Below are positions 1 to 7,871 of a DNA stretch of 64,000 nucleotides, one piece after another. The stretch is from FEN-1191 sp963805965 (GTDB taxonomy: Bacteria > Pseudomonadota > Gammaproteobacteria > Steroidobacterales > Steroidobacteraceae). How positions within the stretch are numbered: the stretch's first letter is position 1; the number at the start of each line of letters is the position of its first letter. Where the stretch lies: contig CAWDVQ010000010.1 in assembly GCA_963805965.1 (NCBI GenBank), positions 682,001-746,000 of the forward strand, written 5' to 3'. Below the pieces are notes generated by a model. That model saw nothing but the letters and a program-made list of their open reading frames with translations, had not been told where the DNA came from and did no database searches. The position numbers and the translations under genes were made by a program.

Positions 1-2
1 GA

Positions 3-227
3 TGCGAGGCCACCATGGCCGCAATCGTGCAGGGGCGGGCCCTGCTGCAGCAGCGTGGCACGCTGTCACAGGAGATCAAGCAGCGCTCCGAGCGCGTGCG
101 CGAGCTGGCGAAATACCGTAGTGCCGGAGAGACGGTGCCCACGGCCGAGAGCCTGGCAACCGCGGGCGATGGCTCGAAGGTGCTGTCCGACGATCTGTGG
201 GAGATTTTCCGCGTATTGCTGCGTTAG
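3..227 (+). CDS. C-terminal fragment of an unidentified protein (cut by window edge)
   Basis: The frame is open from the first complete codon (base 3) to a TAG at 225-227, so this may be the 3' end of a gene starting before the window. An internal ATG at 15 would give 70 residues. The peptide is charged and helical-looking, with a Gln/Arg/Glu-rich central part and a C-terminus ending in EIFRVLLR. I do not recognise the family. Its stop overlaps the stop of the convergent prc gene, an arrangement repeated elsewhere in this window and mild support for it being real. Confidence 0.45.
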   Translation, partial: CEATMAAIVQGRALLQQRGTLSQEIKQRSERVRELAKYRSAGETVPTAESLATAGDGSKVLSDDLWEIFRVLLR

Positions 228-2377
228 GGCGAGCCGGTCTTGTCCGCGGCTGCCGCGGCCGGGGATTGCTGCGCCACCGCCGGCACATTGCGACTGGCGT
301 CGCTGGCCACCGCATCCGCCATGATGTCGCTAGCCTGCGCCAGAATGACGTCCGGCTCGTCGCTGATGCTGATGTCGTCGACCGTCTTCCACGCCGGCAG
401 GCCATCGGCGCCGCGGCGCGTATTTTCCTGCGTCAGCCTGGCCAGGTCCTGCGCCGTGCGCTCCTGCTGCCGTTTCTTCAGGTTGAGTGACAGCGTCTTC
501 TCCTGGCGTGCGGTGTCGAGCGACGTCAGGCTCGCAAGCAGCCACTGATAGTCCGCGTTGTGCATGGCGCGCAGGCTCTCTTCACCAGCCAGCGCCTGTA
601 CCAGGGTGGGTTCGGGAACCAGGGCCCGGAACGGCACTGATGCAATGCGGTCCCAGGGCAGCGCATGCTCGAGTACGCTCTCGCCCACGTCATCGGTGCT
701 GATCGGCGAGGGCAGAGCGATATCCGGGCTGACGCCCCGCAGCTGCGTGCTCTCACCGGTGACCCGATAGAACTTGCCGATGGTCACCGTGACCTGTCCC
801 TCGGTGGGGCGCGAGGACCAACGATCCAGTGGAATCACGCTCTGCACGGTGCCCTTGCCGAACGTGGTCTGACCAATGATCACGCCGCGATGATAGTCCT
901 GGATCGCGCCGGAGAAGATCTCGGACGCCGAGGCGCTGGTACGGTCCACCAGCACCGCCAGCGGGCCGCTATAGGCCGGCCCCGGATCGGGTTCATCCAG
1001 CACTTCGAGCTGGCCGGCGGTGTCGCGCAACTGCACCACCGGGCCGTGATTGATGAACAGGTGCGTCAGCCCGATCGCCTCGGGCAGATAGCCGCCGCCG
1101 TCACCGCGCAGATCGAGCACCAGTGCGTCGATGCCGCCGTCGGCCGCCAGCCCCTGCAGCAGGCGCCGTACATCGTGCGTGGTGCTGCGATTGTTGGCGT
1201 CACCGCCGCTGGCCGCATCCATGTCGTTATAGAAGCTCGGTACGGTGATGATGCCGATCTTATAGGTGCGCCCGTTGCGCTGTAGTGTCCTGACGTCCTT
1301 CTTGGCCGCCTGGTTGTCGAGCGTCACCTTGTTGCGGGTAAGCTCGACGATGCGCTCGGCGGTCCCCGGGGTGGCGCCGGCGGGCAGGATCTGCAGACGC
1401 ACGATGGTGCCGACCTTGCCGCGGATCTGCTGCACGACATCGTCCAGGCGCCACCCGATCACGTCGGTCATGGGCCCGTCGTGGCCCTGGGCTACCCCGG
1501 TAATGCGATCATTGGGCTTGATGCTGCCGTCGGCCGCGGCCGGGCCGCCTGGCAGGATGTTGGTGACAGAAATATAGTCGTCGGTAAGCTGCAATGAGGC
1601 GCCGATGCCCTCATAGCTCAAGCTCATCTGAATGCGATACTCCTCGGAGCTGCGCGGCGAGAAGTAATTGCTGTGTGGGTCGTACACAGCGCAATAGGCA
1701 TTCATCAGCGACTCGAACACGTCTTCAGGGGAAATCTTGTCGAGCCGCGACAGCACGCGCTGGTAGCGCTTGCGCAGCAACTCGGCGCTCTCGCTCCAGC
1801 TCTTGCCGGTCAGCATCTGCGTTATGGCGTCGTTCTTGACGCGCAGGCGCCACAACTCGTCCATCTCCGCCTGCGTGGTGGGCCAGCTGGTGTGCTCGCG
1901 ATCGAAGTTGAAACTCTCATCCAGCGTCCAGTCCGGCTCGGTATCCAGCAGCTTGAGGGCGTAATTGATGCGCTCGCGATTGCGTTGCTGGAATACGTTG
2001 AAGATCAGGTACGCGGGATCCATCTCGCCGGTGTGGATCATGTCGCCGAACTTGGTCCGGTAGCGCTCGAAACCGCTGATGTCGCTGGCGAGGAAATAAC
2101 TGTGCTGGCCATCGAGCGCAGACAGAAAGCGCTCGAACACCAGCGGCGAGAGCTTGTCGTCGATCGCGATGCGACGATAGTGGTTCTGCTCGAGGATGCT
2201 CGCGATGCGCGGCGCGAGCAGACGCTCCTGGGCGCTTGGGCCGAGCGCACCCTGGGGCAGCAGCCCGGTGGCCGCCGGTGCGCCGGTGGAACTCACGGCG
2301 GTCAGCGCCAGCAGCCCCAGGGCCGCCAGGGCGAAAGGTGCCGGGGTCTTGCGCCGGGGACGAAGCGGGTACGACAT
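224..2377 (-). CDS. prc: Carboxy-terminal processing (tail-specific) protease Prc/Tsp
   Basis: This is a periplasmic serine protease that degrades or trims proteins from their C-terminus. The 717-residue product has an N-terminal signal peptide (basic start, then a hydrophobic stretch to about residue 35), an N-terminal helical domain, a PDZ domain at about 245-340, the S41 protease core, and the C-terminal domain typical of long Tsp proteins. In the core, SASAS is followed 25 residues later by FGKGTVQ. This places the Ser/Lys catalytic dyad at S483 and K508, the same spacing as E. coli Tsp S430/K455. The length fits the Tsp class rather than the shorter CtpA class. It is transcribed alone and divergently from the small membrane protein at 2493. 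Confidence 0.95.
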   Translation of the reverse strand: MSYPLRPRRKTPAPFALAALGLLALTAVSSTGAPAATGLLPQGALGPSAQERLLAPRIASILEQNHYRRIAIDDKLSPLVFERFLSALDGQHSYFLASDISGFERYRTKFGDMIHTGEMDPAYLIFNVFQQRNRERINYALKLLDTEPDWTLDESFNFDREHTSWPTTQAEMDELWRLRVKNDAITQMLTGKSWSESAELLRKRYQRVLSRLDKISPEDVFESLMNAYCAVYDPHSNYFSPRSSEEYRIQMSLSYEGIGASLQLTDDYISVTNILPGGPAAADGSIKPNDRITGVAQGHDGPMTDVIGWRLDDVVQQIRGKVGTIVRLQILPAGATPGTAERIVELTRNKVTLDNQAAKKDVRTLQRNGRTYKIGIITVPSFYNDMDAASGGDANNRSTTHDVRRLLQGLAADGGIDALVLDLRGDGGGYLPEAIGLTHLFINHGPVVQLRDTAGQLEVLDEPDPGPAYSGPLAVLVDRTSASASEIFSGAIQDYHRGVIIGQTTFGKGTVQSVIPLDRWSSRPTEGQVTVTIGKFYRVTGESTQLRGVSPDIALPSPISTDDVGESVLEHALPWDRIASVPFRALVPEPTLVQALAGEESLRAMHNADYQWLLASLTSLDTARQEKTLSLNLKKRQQERTAQDLARLTQENTRRGADGLPAWKTVDDISISDEPDVILAQASDIMADAVASDASRNVPAVAQQSPAAAAADKTGSP

Positions 2378-2406
2378 GCTGCGTTAGGAACCTTGCAGGG
2401 ACTAGA

Positions 2407-2425
2407 CTGTCATCAAGTTTGACAG
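2407..2425. promoter_or_regulatory. Short inverted repeat in the prc divergent promoter region
   Basis: CTGTCA and TGACAG face each other across 7 bases, 30 bp upstream of the prc start and 68 bp before the divergent small membrane gene. Position and symmetry suit a protein-binding operator. No specific regulator can be named. Confidence 0.2.
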
Positions 2426-2492
2426 CTTTGCACGCTGGATGTCAGCCGTGCTGCGATTCCCCGGGGCGACGGACCAATGTAGGAGAAACGGC

Positions 2493-2777
2493 ATGCGGCC
2501 GATGGCAGTATTGATCGGCATCATCATGGGTTCGGCCGTCGCCATGACGCTGTCATTGACCATGAGCGCGATCGTGTTCTTTCTGCTCCCGGAGTACTCG
2601 GTGCGCCTGACCCCCGAGCGCTTGCCGCTGCTCAAAGGGCTGGCGTGGTCGTACGGCCTGGCGGCAGTGGGCGGGGCGAGCTTCGTCGGGGAATTGCGGC
2701 ATCGGCGCTGGCGCTATGCCACGGAAATCGTGCTTGCGGCGATGCTGATCGCCCTGGGTATCGTCTACTGGCCCTGA
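2493..2777 (+). CDS. Small inner-membrane protein of unknown function
   Basis: This 94-residue protein has about three hydrophobic segments: roughly residues 4-30, a central stretch around 48-62, and the C-terminal 74-93. It lacks a recognisable enzymatic motif. I chose the ATG at 2493 because AGGAG lies 8 bases upstream. An upstream in-frame ATG at 2439 would add a non-membrane leader without a ribosome site. It stands alone between prc and a short opposite-strand gene. Multi-pass topology is an inference from hydrophobicity only. Confidence 0.65.
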   Translation: MRPMAVLIGIIMGSAVAMTLSLTMSAIVFFLLPEYSVRLTPERLPLLKGLAWSYGLAAVGGASFVGELRHRRWRYATEIVLAAMLIALGIVYWP

Positions 2778-2852
2778 AGCCCTATGCAGCCGGCGTGCGA
2801 GGCGCCGGCCGGCAGCCCGGCGTAAAGGGGCCGGCAGGTCGGCATTAGAGCG

Positions 2853-3065
2853 TCAGGCGCGTCGCCGCTGTCCCCAGACATCGCTCCGGGCAGTGCCCAG
2901 TCGGCTGTCGTAGGGATCGGAACCGCCGCCTTGGCGCGATTCATTGCCGGCGCTGTGGTTGGTCACCAGCGCCAGCGCGATGTCCTTGAACACCTCATGG
3001 CGCGGACGCGGCTCGCGCTGCTCGGAGCCGAGGATTCGCCAGTGATTGTCGGGTGTTTTCCCCAT
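2853..3065 (-). CDS. Small hypothetical protein with a C-terminal DPYDSR-type tail
   Basis: This 70-residue soluble protein begins MGKTPDNHWRIL and ends with a DPYDSRLG segment and a basic, Trp-containing tail (DVWGQRRRA). Charged, non-repetitive composition and short Asp-Pro-Tyr tails of this kind occur in small conserved proteobacterial proteins, but I cannot assign a function. The ribosome site is weak. It could be a chance ORF in high-GC DNA, but the window offers no better gene between 2777 and 3195. Confidence 0.45.
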   Translation of the reverse strand: MGKTPDNHWRILGSEQREPRPRHEVFKDIALALVTNHSAGNESRQGGGSDPYDSRLGTARSDVWGQRRRA

Positions 3066-3194
3066 GAGTCACGTCCAGTTGGGCGCATAGCACGCCCGGT
3101 GTTTGCGCGAGCATCAGCATCGCACGCTGCCGGCGGCAGGGGACGCGGTGCCGCCGGATCTGTGACGACAATCACGCTCAAAGCCGCCGTCGCG

Positions 3195-3488
3195 CTAGTT
3201 ATGTAACAGCCGGCGGCCGCCGCGCAGCAGCAACACGAACAGGTACGGCCCGAGGGCGATAAACCACACCGCCTGCGACCCGGAAACCAGGCCGATCATG
3301 AAATCCCGCCATAGTGCGAACACGCTGCCGTGGGCATAGGGACCCAGCGCAATCCGGCCGACTGCGAAGATCAGACACGGCATGACGATCACGCCGATGC
3401 CGACACACGCCGCGATCGTCAGAAGTTCGCGCCCCAGGCCACGCGCGCCACCACCGAAGTCCCAGAAGCGGCGCGATTGATCGTTCAC
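3195..3488 (-). CDS. Two-helix membrane protein of unknown function
   Basis: A GTG start at 3488 is preferred over the longer ATG at 3557. AAGGAT precedes the GTG at proper spacing, and the longer version would overlap the start of the divergent oxidoreductase. The 97-residue product has a short polar N-terminus, two long hydrophobic helices (about 22-45 and 65-88), and a basic C-terminus (RGGRRLLHN). No motif identifies a function. It is divergent from the oxidoreductase gene, so the roughly 67 bp between the two starts must hold both promoters. Confidence 0.6.
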   Translation of the reverse strand: MNDQSRRFWDFGGGARGLGRELLTIAACVGIGVIVMPCLIFAVGRIALGPYAHGSVFALWRDFMIGLVSGSQAVWFIALGPYLFVLLLRGGRRLLHN

Positions 3489-3555
3489 GTCCAGATCCTT
3501 ACGAATGAATTTGGCCTCGGGGCTGTCCGCGGCCTTTAGGCATAATAGCCGCCAC

Positions 3556-4521
3556 ATGGAGAAAATCAGAGCGGCTGTGGTCGGAGTGGGCTATCTGGGT
3601 CGTTTCCACGCCCAGAAATATGCGCAGCTCGAGCATTGCAGGCTGGTCGGGGTCGTGGACAGCCAGCCGGAGGCCGCCGCACGGGTGGCGGAAGAGCTGC
3701 AGGCACCGGCCTACCAAGATTACCGGGCGCTGCTCGGCAAGGTCGACGCCGTCAGCGTGGTTACCCCGACGCCGACGCATTTCGACATCGCGCGTGCCTT
3801 TCTCGAAAACGGTGCGCACGTGCTGGTCGAGAAGCCGATCACCGAGACCACCGCGCAAGCCGAGCGGCTGATCGCGGCCGCGCGGCAATACGGGCGGCTG
3901 CTGCAGGTGGGTCATCTGGAGCGCTTCAATCCCGCGATCCTGGCGGCGGAGCCGCTGTTGTCGCGGCCGCGATTCATCGAGTGCCACCGCCTGGCGCCGT
4001 TCAAGGAGCGCGGCACCGACGTGAACGTGGTACTCGACCTGATGATTCACGATATCGACCTGGTGCAGATGATCGTCGGCAGCCCGGTGGCAAACCTGGA
4101 CGCGATCGGTACCGCGGTGTTTTCCCCGGAAATCGACATTGCCAATGCGCGCCTGCGTTTCGAGAGCGGTTGTGTCGCCAACGTGACTGCCAGCCGCGTG
4201 AGCTTCAAGACCGAGCGCAAGCTGCGCGTATTCGTCGACGACGCCTACCTGTCGATCGACCTGCAGCAGAAGATATTGACTGTGATTCGCAAGCGTCCGG
4301 GTCCTGTGACCGAGGGGCAGTTGCCGGCGCAGATCGAAGAACAGTCATTTGATCAAGGCGACGCGCTACTGGCCGAGATCCGCTCATTCCTGGGCGCTAT
4401 CCGCGGCGAGCGGCGGGTGCTGGTCAGCGGCGAGGACGGCTTGCGGGCGCTGCGTACTGCCATTGAGATTGCCGAGCGTGTACAGGGCGCGCAGGGGGCA
4501 CCGGCCGAGGCGCTCGCATGA
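3556..4521 (+). CDS. Gfo/Idh/MocA-family NAD(P)-dependent oxidoreductase
   Basis: The 321-residue protein opens with a Rossmann motif (GVGYLGRFHAQ) and carries the family EKP motif in VLVEKPIT, followed by VGHLERFNPA. The C-terminal half has the alpha/beta domain that binds the sugar or sugar-like substrate. Relatives act on sugars, inositols and UDP-sugars. One branch (GnnA-like) oxidises UDP-GlcNAc for lipid A, and the VGHLERFNP stretch is reminiscent of it, but no lpx gene lies here. I chose the ATG at 3556 because the family begins directly at the nucleotide-binding strand. Its stop overlaps the next start by 4 bases (ATGA), so the two are translationally coupled. Confidence 0.85.
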   Translation: MEKIRAAVVGVGYLGRFHAQKYAQLEHCRLVGVVDSQPEAAARVAEELQAPAYQDYRALLGKVDAVSVVTPTPTHFDIARAFLENGAHVLVEKPITETTAQAERLIAAARQYGRLLQVGHLERFNPAILAAEPLLSRPRFIECHRLAPFKERGTDVNVVLDLMIHDIDLVQMIVGSPVANLDAIGTAVFSPEIDIANARLRFESGCVANVTASRVSFKTERKLRVFVDDAYLSIDLQQKILTVIRKRPGPVTEGQLPAQIEEQSFDQGDALLAEIRSFLGAIRGERRVLVSGEDGLRALRTAIEIAERVQGAQGAPAEALA

Positions 4522-5411
4522 GCCAGCCGGCCCGTGTCGTTACCGTTGCCGCGACACAGTTCGCCTGTGGCTGGGAGCTGCCTGCGAACCTTGCGCACGC
4601 CGAGCGCCTGGTGCGCGAGGCTCACGCCCGCGGCGCCGACATCATCCTGTTGCAGGAGTTGTTTGCAACGCCATATTTCTGTATCGAACAGGATACACGG
4701 CATCTGCAGCTGGCTCAGAGCGCCGATGACAGCCCGCTGTTGCGCCGTTTCGGCGCCCTGGCGGCCGAACTTGCGGTGGTACTGCCGATCAGTTTCTTTG
4801 AGCGCGCGGGCAATGTCTATTTCAATTCGCTGGCGATGATCGATGCCGACGGGCGGCGACTCGGCATCTACCGCAAGTCGCATATCCCGAACGGCCCCGG
4901 CTACCAGGAGAAGTTCTATTTCAGCCCCGGGGATACCGGGTTTCGGGTGTGGGATACGCGTTATGGGCGGCTCGGCGCCGCCATCTGCTGGGATCAGTGG
5001 TTTCCCGAAAGCGCGCGCGTCATGGCGCTGATGGGAGCTGAGCTGCTGCTGTATCCGACCGCCATCGGCAGTGAGCCGCCGCCGGCGCCGCCGCTGGATT
5101 CCAGGCTACATTGGCAGCGCACGCAACAGGGCCATGCGGCCGCCAACCTGATGCCGCTCATAGCCAGTAACCGCATCGGCACCGAGTATTCGCTGCAGGC
5201 TCCGCAAGCCCTGCAGATCCGCTTCTATGGCTCCTCGTTCATCGCCGATGCCAGCGGCGCGCTGGTGGCCGAGGCCGGACAGGATGCCGAGAGCGTGATC
5301 ACCGCCAGCTTCGACCTCGAGCAGCTGCGCCGGCAGCGCGATAACTGGTTCGTATTTCGCGATCGCCGGCCGGATCTGTATGGCCCGCTGGGCAGCTTCA
5401 GCGGCCGGTGA
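4518..5411 (+). CDS. aguB: N-carbamoylputrescine amidase
   Basis: This nitrilase-superfamily hydrolase converts N-carbamoylputrescine to putrescine, CO2 and ammonia in the agmatine route to polyamines. The 297-residue product shows the Glu-Lys-Cys triad: E47 in LLQELFATPYF, K120 in YRKSHIPNG, and C157 in GAAICWDQWFPE. The LFATPYFC and GPGYQEKFYFSPGD segments are characteristic of AguB-type amidases rather than nitrilases or omega-amidases. The partner agmatine deiminase (aguA) is not in the window. Coupling to the preceding oxidoreductase suggests one transcript, but the metabolic link is unclear. Confidence 0.9.
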   Translation: MSQPARVVTVAATQFACGWELPANLAHAERLVREAHARGADIILLQELFATPYFCIEQDTRHLQLAQSADDSPLLRRFGALAAELAVVLPISFFERAGNVYFNSLAMIDADGRRLGIYRKSHIPNGPGYQEKFYFSPGDTGFRVWDTRYGRLGAAICWDQWFPESARVMALMGAELLLYPTAIGSEPPPAPPLDSRLHWQRTQQGHAAANLMPLIASNRIGTEYSLQAPQALQIRFYGSSFIADASGALVAEAGQDAESVITASFDLEQLRRQRDNWFVFRDRRPDLYGPLGSFSGR

Positions 5412-5464
5412 GGTGCGCTGCGGCGGTCGCGCCGATGAATGCAATATGTACTATGGTCATCTAT

Positions 5465-5494
5465 TTGCAGTACGAACAGTAATGAAAATATACT
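5465..5494 (+). promoter_or_regulatory. Candidate sigma-70 promoter of the MarR gene
   Basis: TTGCAG (5465-5470) and TATACT (5489-5494) are separated by 18 bases and would start a transcript near 5501, about 46 bases before the GTG at 5547. GTACT/AGTAC half-sites flank the -35 box (about 5447 and 5469), a plausible autoregulatory operator. This is a match by eye only. Confidence 0.35.
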
Positions 5495-5546
5495 GCGCGC
5501 GGTCGCGCCGACACCGCGTCGTGGTTCAATTGTCGGGGGTGTGTTA

Positions 5547-6053
5547 GTGGAACAGACGGGTAGTAACGGCGCGCGCGCACGCGATAAACGTCCTGCCGCC
5601 ACCAGGCGCGAGCGTGCCGCCGGCGCCAAGGTTGACCTCGGCCCACTGCCTAAGCTTCTGGGCTACAACCTGCGACGCGCCAACCAGGCCTCGTGGCGCA
5701 CCTACGTGAGCTTCATCGGCCAAAACAAGATCCGCCCGGGACTGTTTAGCCTGCTGTGCCTGGTGCGTGCCAATCCGGGTATCGCGCAGATCGAACTCGG
5801 TACCCACCTCGGGGTGGACAAGGCGAGCATCGTGGCACTGCTGGATCGGCTCGAGCGCGCCGGCCTGATCGAGCGCCGCCGCTCTACGCGTGATCGCCGC
5901 CGCCAGGGAATCTCGCTCACCGAATCGGGCACCGGGGAGCTCGAGGCGCTGATGACGCAGGTGCGCCAGCTCGAGCGGCACATGGCCAGCCGCTTCAGCA
6001 AAGCCGAACTGGACCAGTTCTTGAGCTTCTTACATCGTATGTACTCGACCTGA
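5547..6053 (+). CDS. MarR-family transcriptional regulator
   Basis: The protein has a winged-helix core: IELGTHLGVDKASIVALLDRL (recognition helix region) followed by the basic wing RRSTRDRRRQG, then a C-terminal dimerisation helix. The N-terminal 30 or so residues are basic and disordered-looking. The frame extends upstream to an ATG at 5439, but a good promoter lies at 5465-5494 and a GGGGG run precedes the GTG at 5547, giving 168 residues. A GTG at 5541 is an alternative. MarR proteins often sense phenolic acids, and an aromatic-catabolism cluster lies 7 kb downstream, but no direct link is visible. It converges on hemD. Confidence 0.85.
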   Translation: MEQTGSNGARARDKRPAATRRERAAGAKVDLGPLPKLLGYNLRRANQASWRTYVSFIGQNKIRPGLFSLLCLVRANPGIAQIELGTHLGVDKASIVALLDRLERAGLIERRRSTRDRRRQGISLTESGTGELEALMTQVRQLERHMASRFSKAELDQFLSFLHRMYST

Positions 6054-6080
6054 TAGCCGACCGGCAACACGCAATTCTTT

Positions 6081-6145
6081 GGAGATATCGGACTATAGGG
6101 TTCGTTTTTCGTAATGAAAAACGAACCCTATAGTCCGATATCTCC
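6081..6145. repeat. Perfect 30-bp inverted repeat (long palindromic hairpin)
   Basis: Bases 6081-6110 and 6116-6145 are exact reverse complements with a 5-base loop (GTAAT). The element sits between the convergent marR and hemD genes, 28 bp after one stop and 17 bp before the other. It could terminate transcription from both sides, but the stem is far longer than a normal intrinsic terminator. It shares a core layout (CTA-T/C-AGGG, then a T-run, AT-rich loop, A-run) with the element at 57249-57310, suggesting a dispersed palindromic repeat family. Confidence 0.9.
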
Positions 6146-6161
6146 CAGGCAGTGGGTGCAG

Positions 6162-6971
6162 CTAGTCGGTAAACAGATCGGATAGAGACGCTGTGAGAGG
6201 CTTCATGAACCAGGCGCTGTCGGGCATAGCCTTGACCTGCACGCCGTAGGACGCCAGCGTATTGCCTACTACCGGCCCGACCGCGGCTACGCTGGTCGCT
6301 TCCAGGGCGGCGCGCACCGATTCGATGGGGGCGGCGCGAAACAGCCGCTCGACCTGCCCCTTACTGGTGAATGCGATGGCATCCACTTCGCCGCGACGCA
6401 TGCGCTCGAGCAGCTCCTGCACCGCCGCGTCGGTCGCGGCGTCGGCGTAGCGGTAGGGTGCCACCGTGCTCACCAGTGCGCCGGCGGCGGTGAGGTATTC
6501 GACCAGCGGCCGATTCGGTTCAGCGCCGTACAACTGCACGCCGACGCGTCGCTGCCGCAGGTCCGTTCCACGCAGCGCCTCGATGATCCCCGCCGTGGTC
6601 GGCACTACGGCCGGCAGATCGCTGCCGAGACCGAGTTCACGCAGGGCACGCGCTGGCTTCGGACCGCGGGTAATCTTGCGCATCCGCTGCAGCGCGCCGA
6701 GAAACGACGTGCGCAGCGACGGCTGGTGTCGATCGATGCAGCCGAGCAGGCGGCGCAGCCCCTCGCCAGTCATGACAATCAGGTCGTCGAAGCCGCCAGC
6801 GGCCGCGGTGCTGATCCAGGCCAGAACCGGCGCCGGATCGGGAGCATCGATGATCTTCACCAGTGGGTAGCGCAATACCTGCGCGCCGCGGCGCTCGAGC
6901 AGCGCGGCAAACACATCGAGTTCGCGCGCCTCGGCGATGGCAATGACGCGACCGGCGAGTGATTCAGTCAT
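6162..6971 (-). CDS. hemD: Uroporphyrinogen-III synthase family protein
   Basis: HemD cyclises hydroxymethylbilane to uroporphyrinogen III, the branch point for heme, siroheme and cobalamin. The 269-residue product has the two-lobed HemD layout, with a first lobe starting VIAIAEARELDVFAALLERRGA and a later lobe with DAIAFTSKGQVERLF and VAAVGPVVGNTLASYG, segments typical of the family. Sequence conservation in HemD is low, so this rests on the overall pattern. No hemC or cysG is adjacent. It overlaps the upstream anbu gene by 4 bases, so both are co-translated. Whether it is the main HemD or a paralogue cannot be decided here. Confidence 0.8.
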   Translation of the reverse strand: MTESLAGRVIAIAEARELDVFAALLERRGAQVLRYPLVKIIDAPDPAPVLAWISTAAAGGFDDLIVMTGEGLRRLLGCIDRHQPSLRTSFLGALQRMRKITRGPKPARALRELGLGSDLPAVVPTTAGIIEALRGTDLRQRRVGVQLYGAEPNRPLVEYLTAAGALVSTVAPYRYADAATDAAVQELLERMRRGEVDAIAFTSKGQVERLFRAAPIESVRAALEATSVAAVGPVVGNTLASYGVQVKAMPDSAWFMKPLTASLSDLFTD

Positions 6972-7717
6972 TTCGAGGGCCCGGGGCGCTCCCAGTCGAA
7001 TTTCGGCAGCGCATGGAAGGCCTGCGTAAGCTTCTCATTCCAGCGCCGGCAGACGCCGCGCAGCAGCGCTGAGTCGGCATCGAGCGCCAGGTGTTGCGAG
7101 AACTTCATGGCATCCTGCGGATAGATCGCCAGCTCCAGCGGCGGGCCGACCGACAGGTTGGATTTCATCGCAGCGTCAAACGAGATCAGGGCCAGCCGCG
7201 CGGCATCGTCGAGCGACAGGTCGCCCCCCGCCAGGCGCGACAGGATCGGCTTGCCGTATTTGAATTCGCCCAATTGCAGGTACGGGGTTTCCCAGGTTGC
7301 GGCCACGTAATTGCCTTCGGGGTAGACCAGGTAGATCTCCGGTGGTTGCCCACGGATCTGGCCCCCGACGATCAGCGTGGCGCGTAAGTCGGTGCCGCTG
7401 CTGCCGAGCATGGACGCGTAATGCTGCACAACGGTGCAAAGCACCTTGCCCACGTAGCGCGCCGCCTCGAAAACGTACCCCACCGTCGCCAGGTTCTCGG
7501 CCGGTTCCGGTGTCGCCAGGTCGCGCCGCAGGTTGTCGAGCACCTCCTGGGTGGTGGCCAGGTTGCCGGAGGTCAGAACCACCAGCAGTCGGTCGCCGGA
7601 CGGCTGGAAAACATGCATTTTCCGATAGGTGCTGATGTAGTCAACGCCGGCCGTGGTGCGCGAGTCGGACGCGAACACCAGGCCGTCACGCAGTTTCAGT
7701 GCCAGGCAGTAAGTCAT
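6968..7717 (-). CDS. Anbu: proteasome-like beta-subunit peptidase
   Basis: This is an ancestral beta-subunit (Anbu), a bacterial relative of the 20S proteasome and HslV. The 249-residue protein begins MTYCLALK, so removal of Met exposes an N-terminal Thr nucleophile. Counting from that Thr, Asp17 (in ASDSRTT) and Lys32 (in TYRKMHVF) fit the catalytic pattern Thr1/Asp17/Lys33. YISTYRKMHVF and VLTSGNLATTQ are typical of Anbu. Anbu genes are known to travel with circularly permuted ATP-grasp, alpha-E and transglutaminase-like genes. The first two lie divergently here, and no transglutaminase is seen. The biological substrate of the system is unknown. Confidence 0.9.
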   Translation of the reverse strand: MTYCLALKLRDGLVFASDSRTTAGVDYISTYRKMHVFQPSGDRLLVVLTSGNLATTQEVLDNLRRDLATPEPAENLATVGYVFEAARYVGKVLCTVVQHYASMLGSSGTDLRATLIVGGQIRGQPPEIYLVYPEGNYVAATWETPYLQLGEFKYGKPILSRLAGGDLSLDDAARLALISFDAAMKSNLSVGPPLELAIYPQDAMKFSQHLALDADSALLRGVCRRWNEKLTQAFHALPKFDWERPGPSK

Positions 7718-7871
7718 AGCAGGTCCATCAGCACAATTCCCGGTGCACCAGGAACGGGCGTCGATTTAGCCATTTGGTACATTTTTCATGTCGCTGCCGA
7801 CGAGTGTTCATTCGCCACCCGCGCCCTGCTACTGTAGCTCCAAGACAGTCAAACAGGGCCTGGCAAATCGC

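Noticed and set aside
6081..6145. Palindrome considered as insertion-sequence ends
   Set aside because: The arms are separated by only 5 bases, so no transposase or cargo lies between them. A non-autonomous palindrome remains possible.
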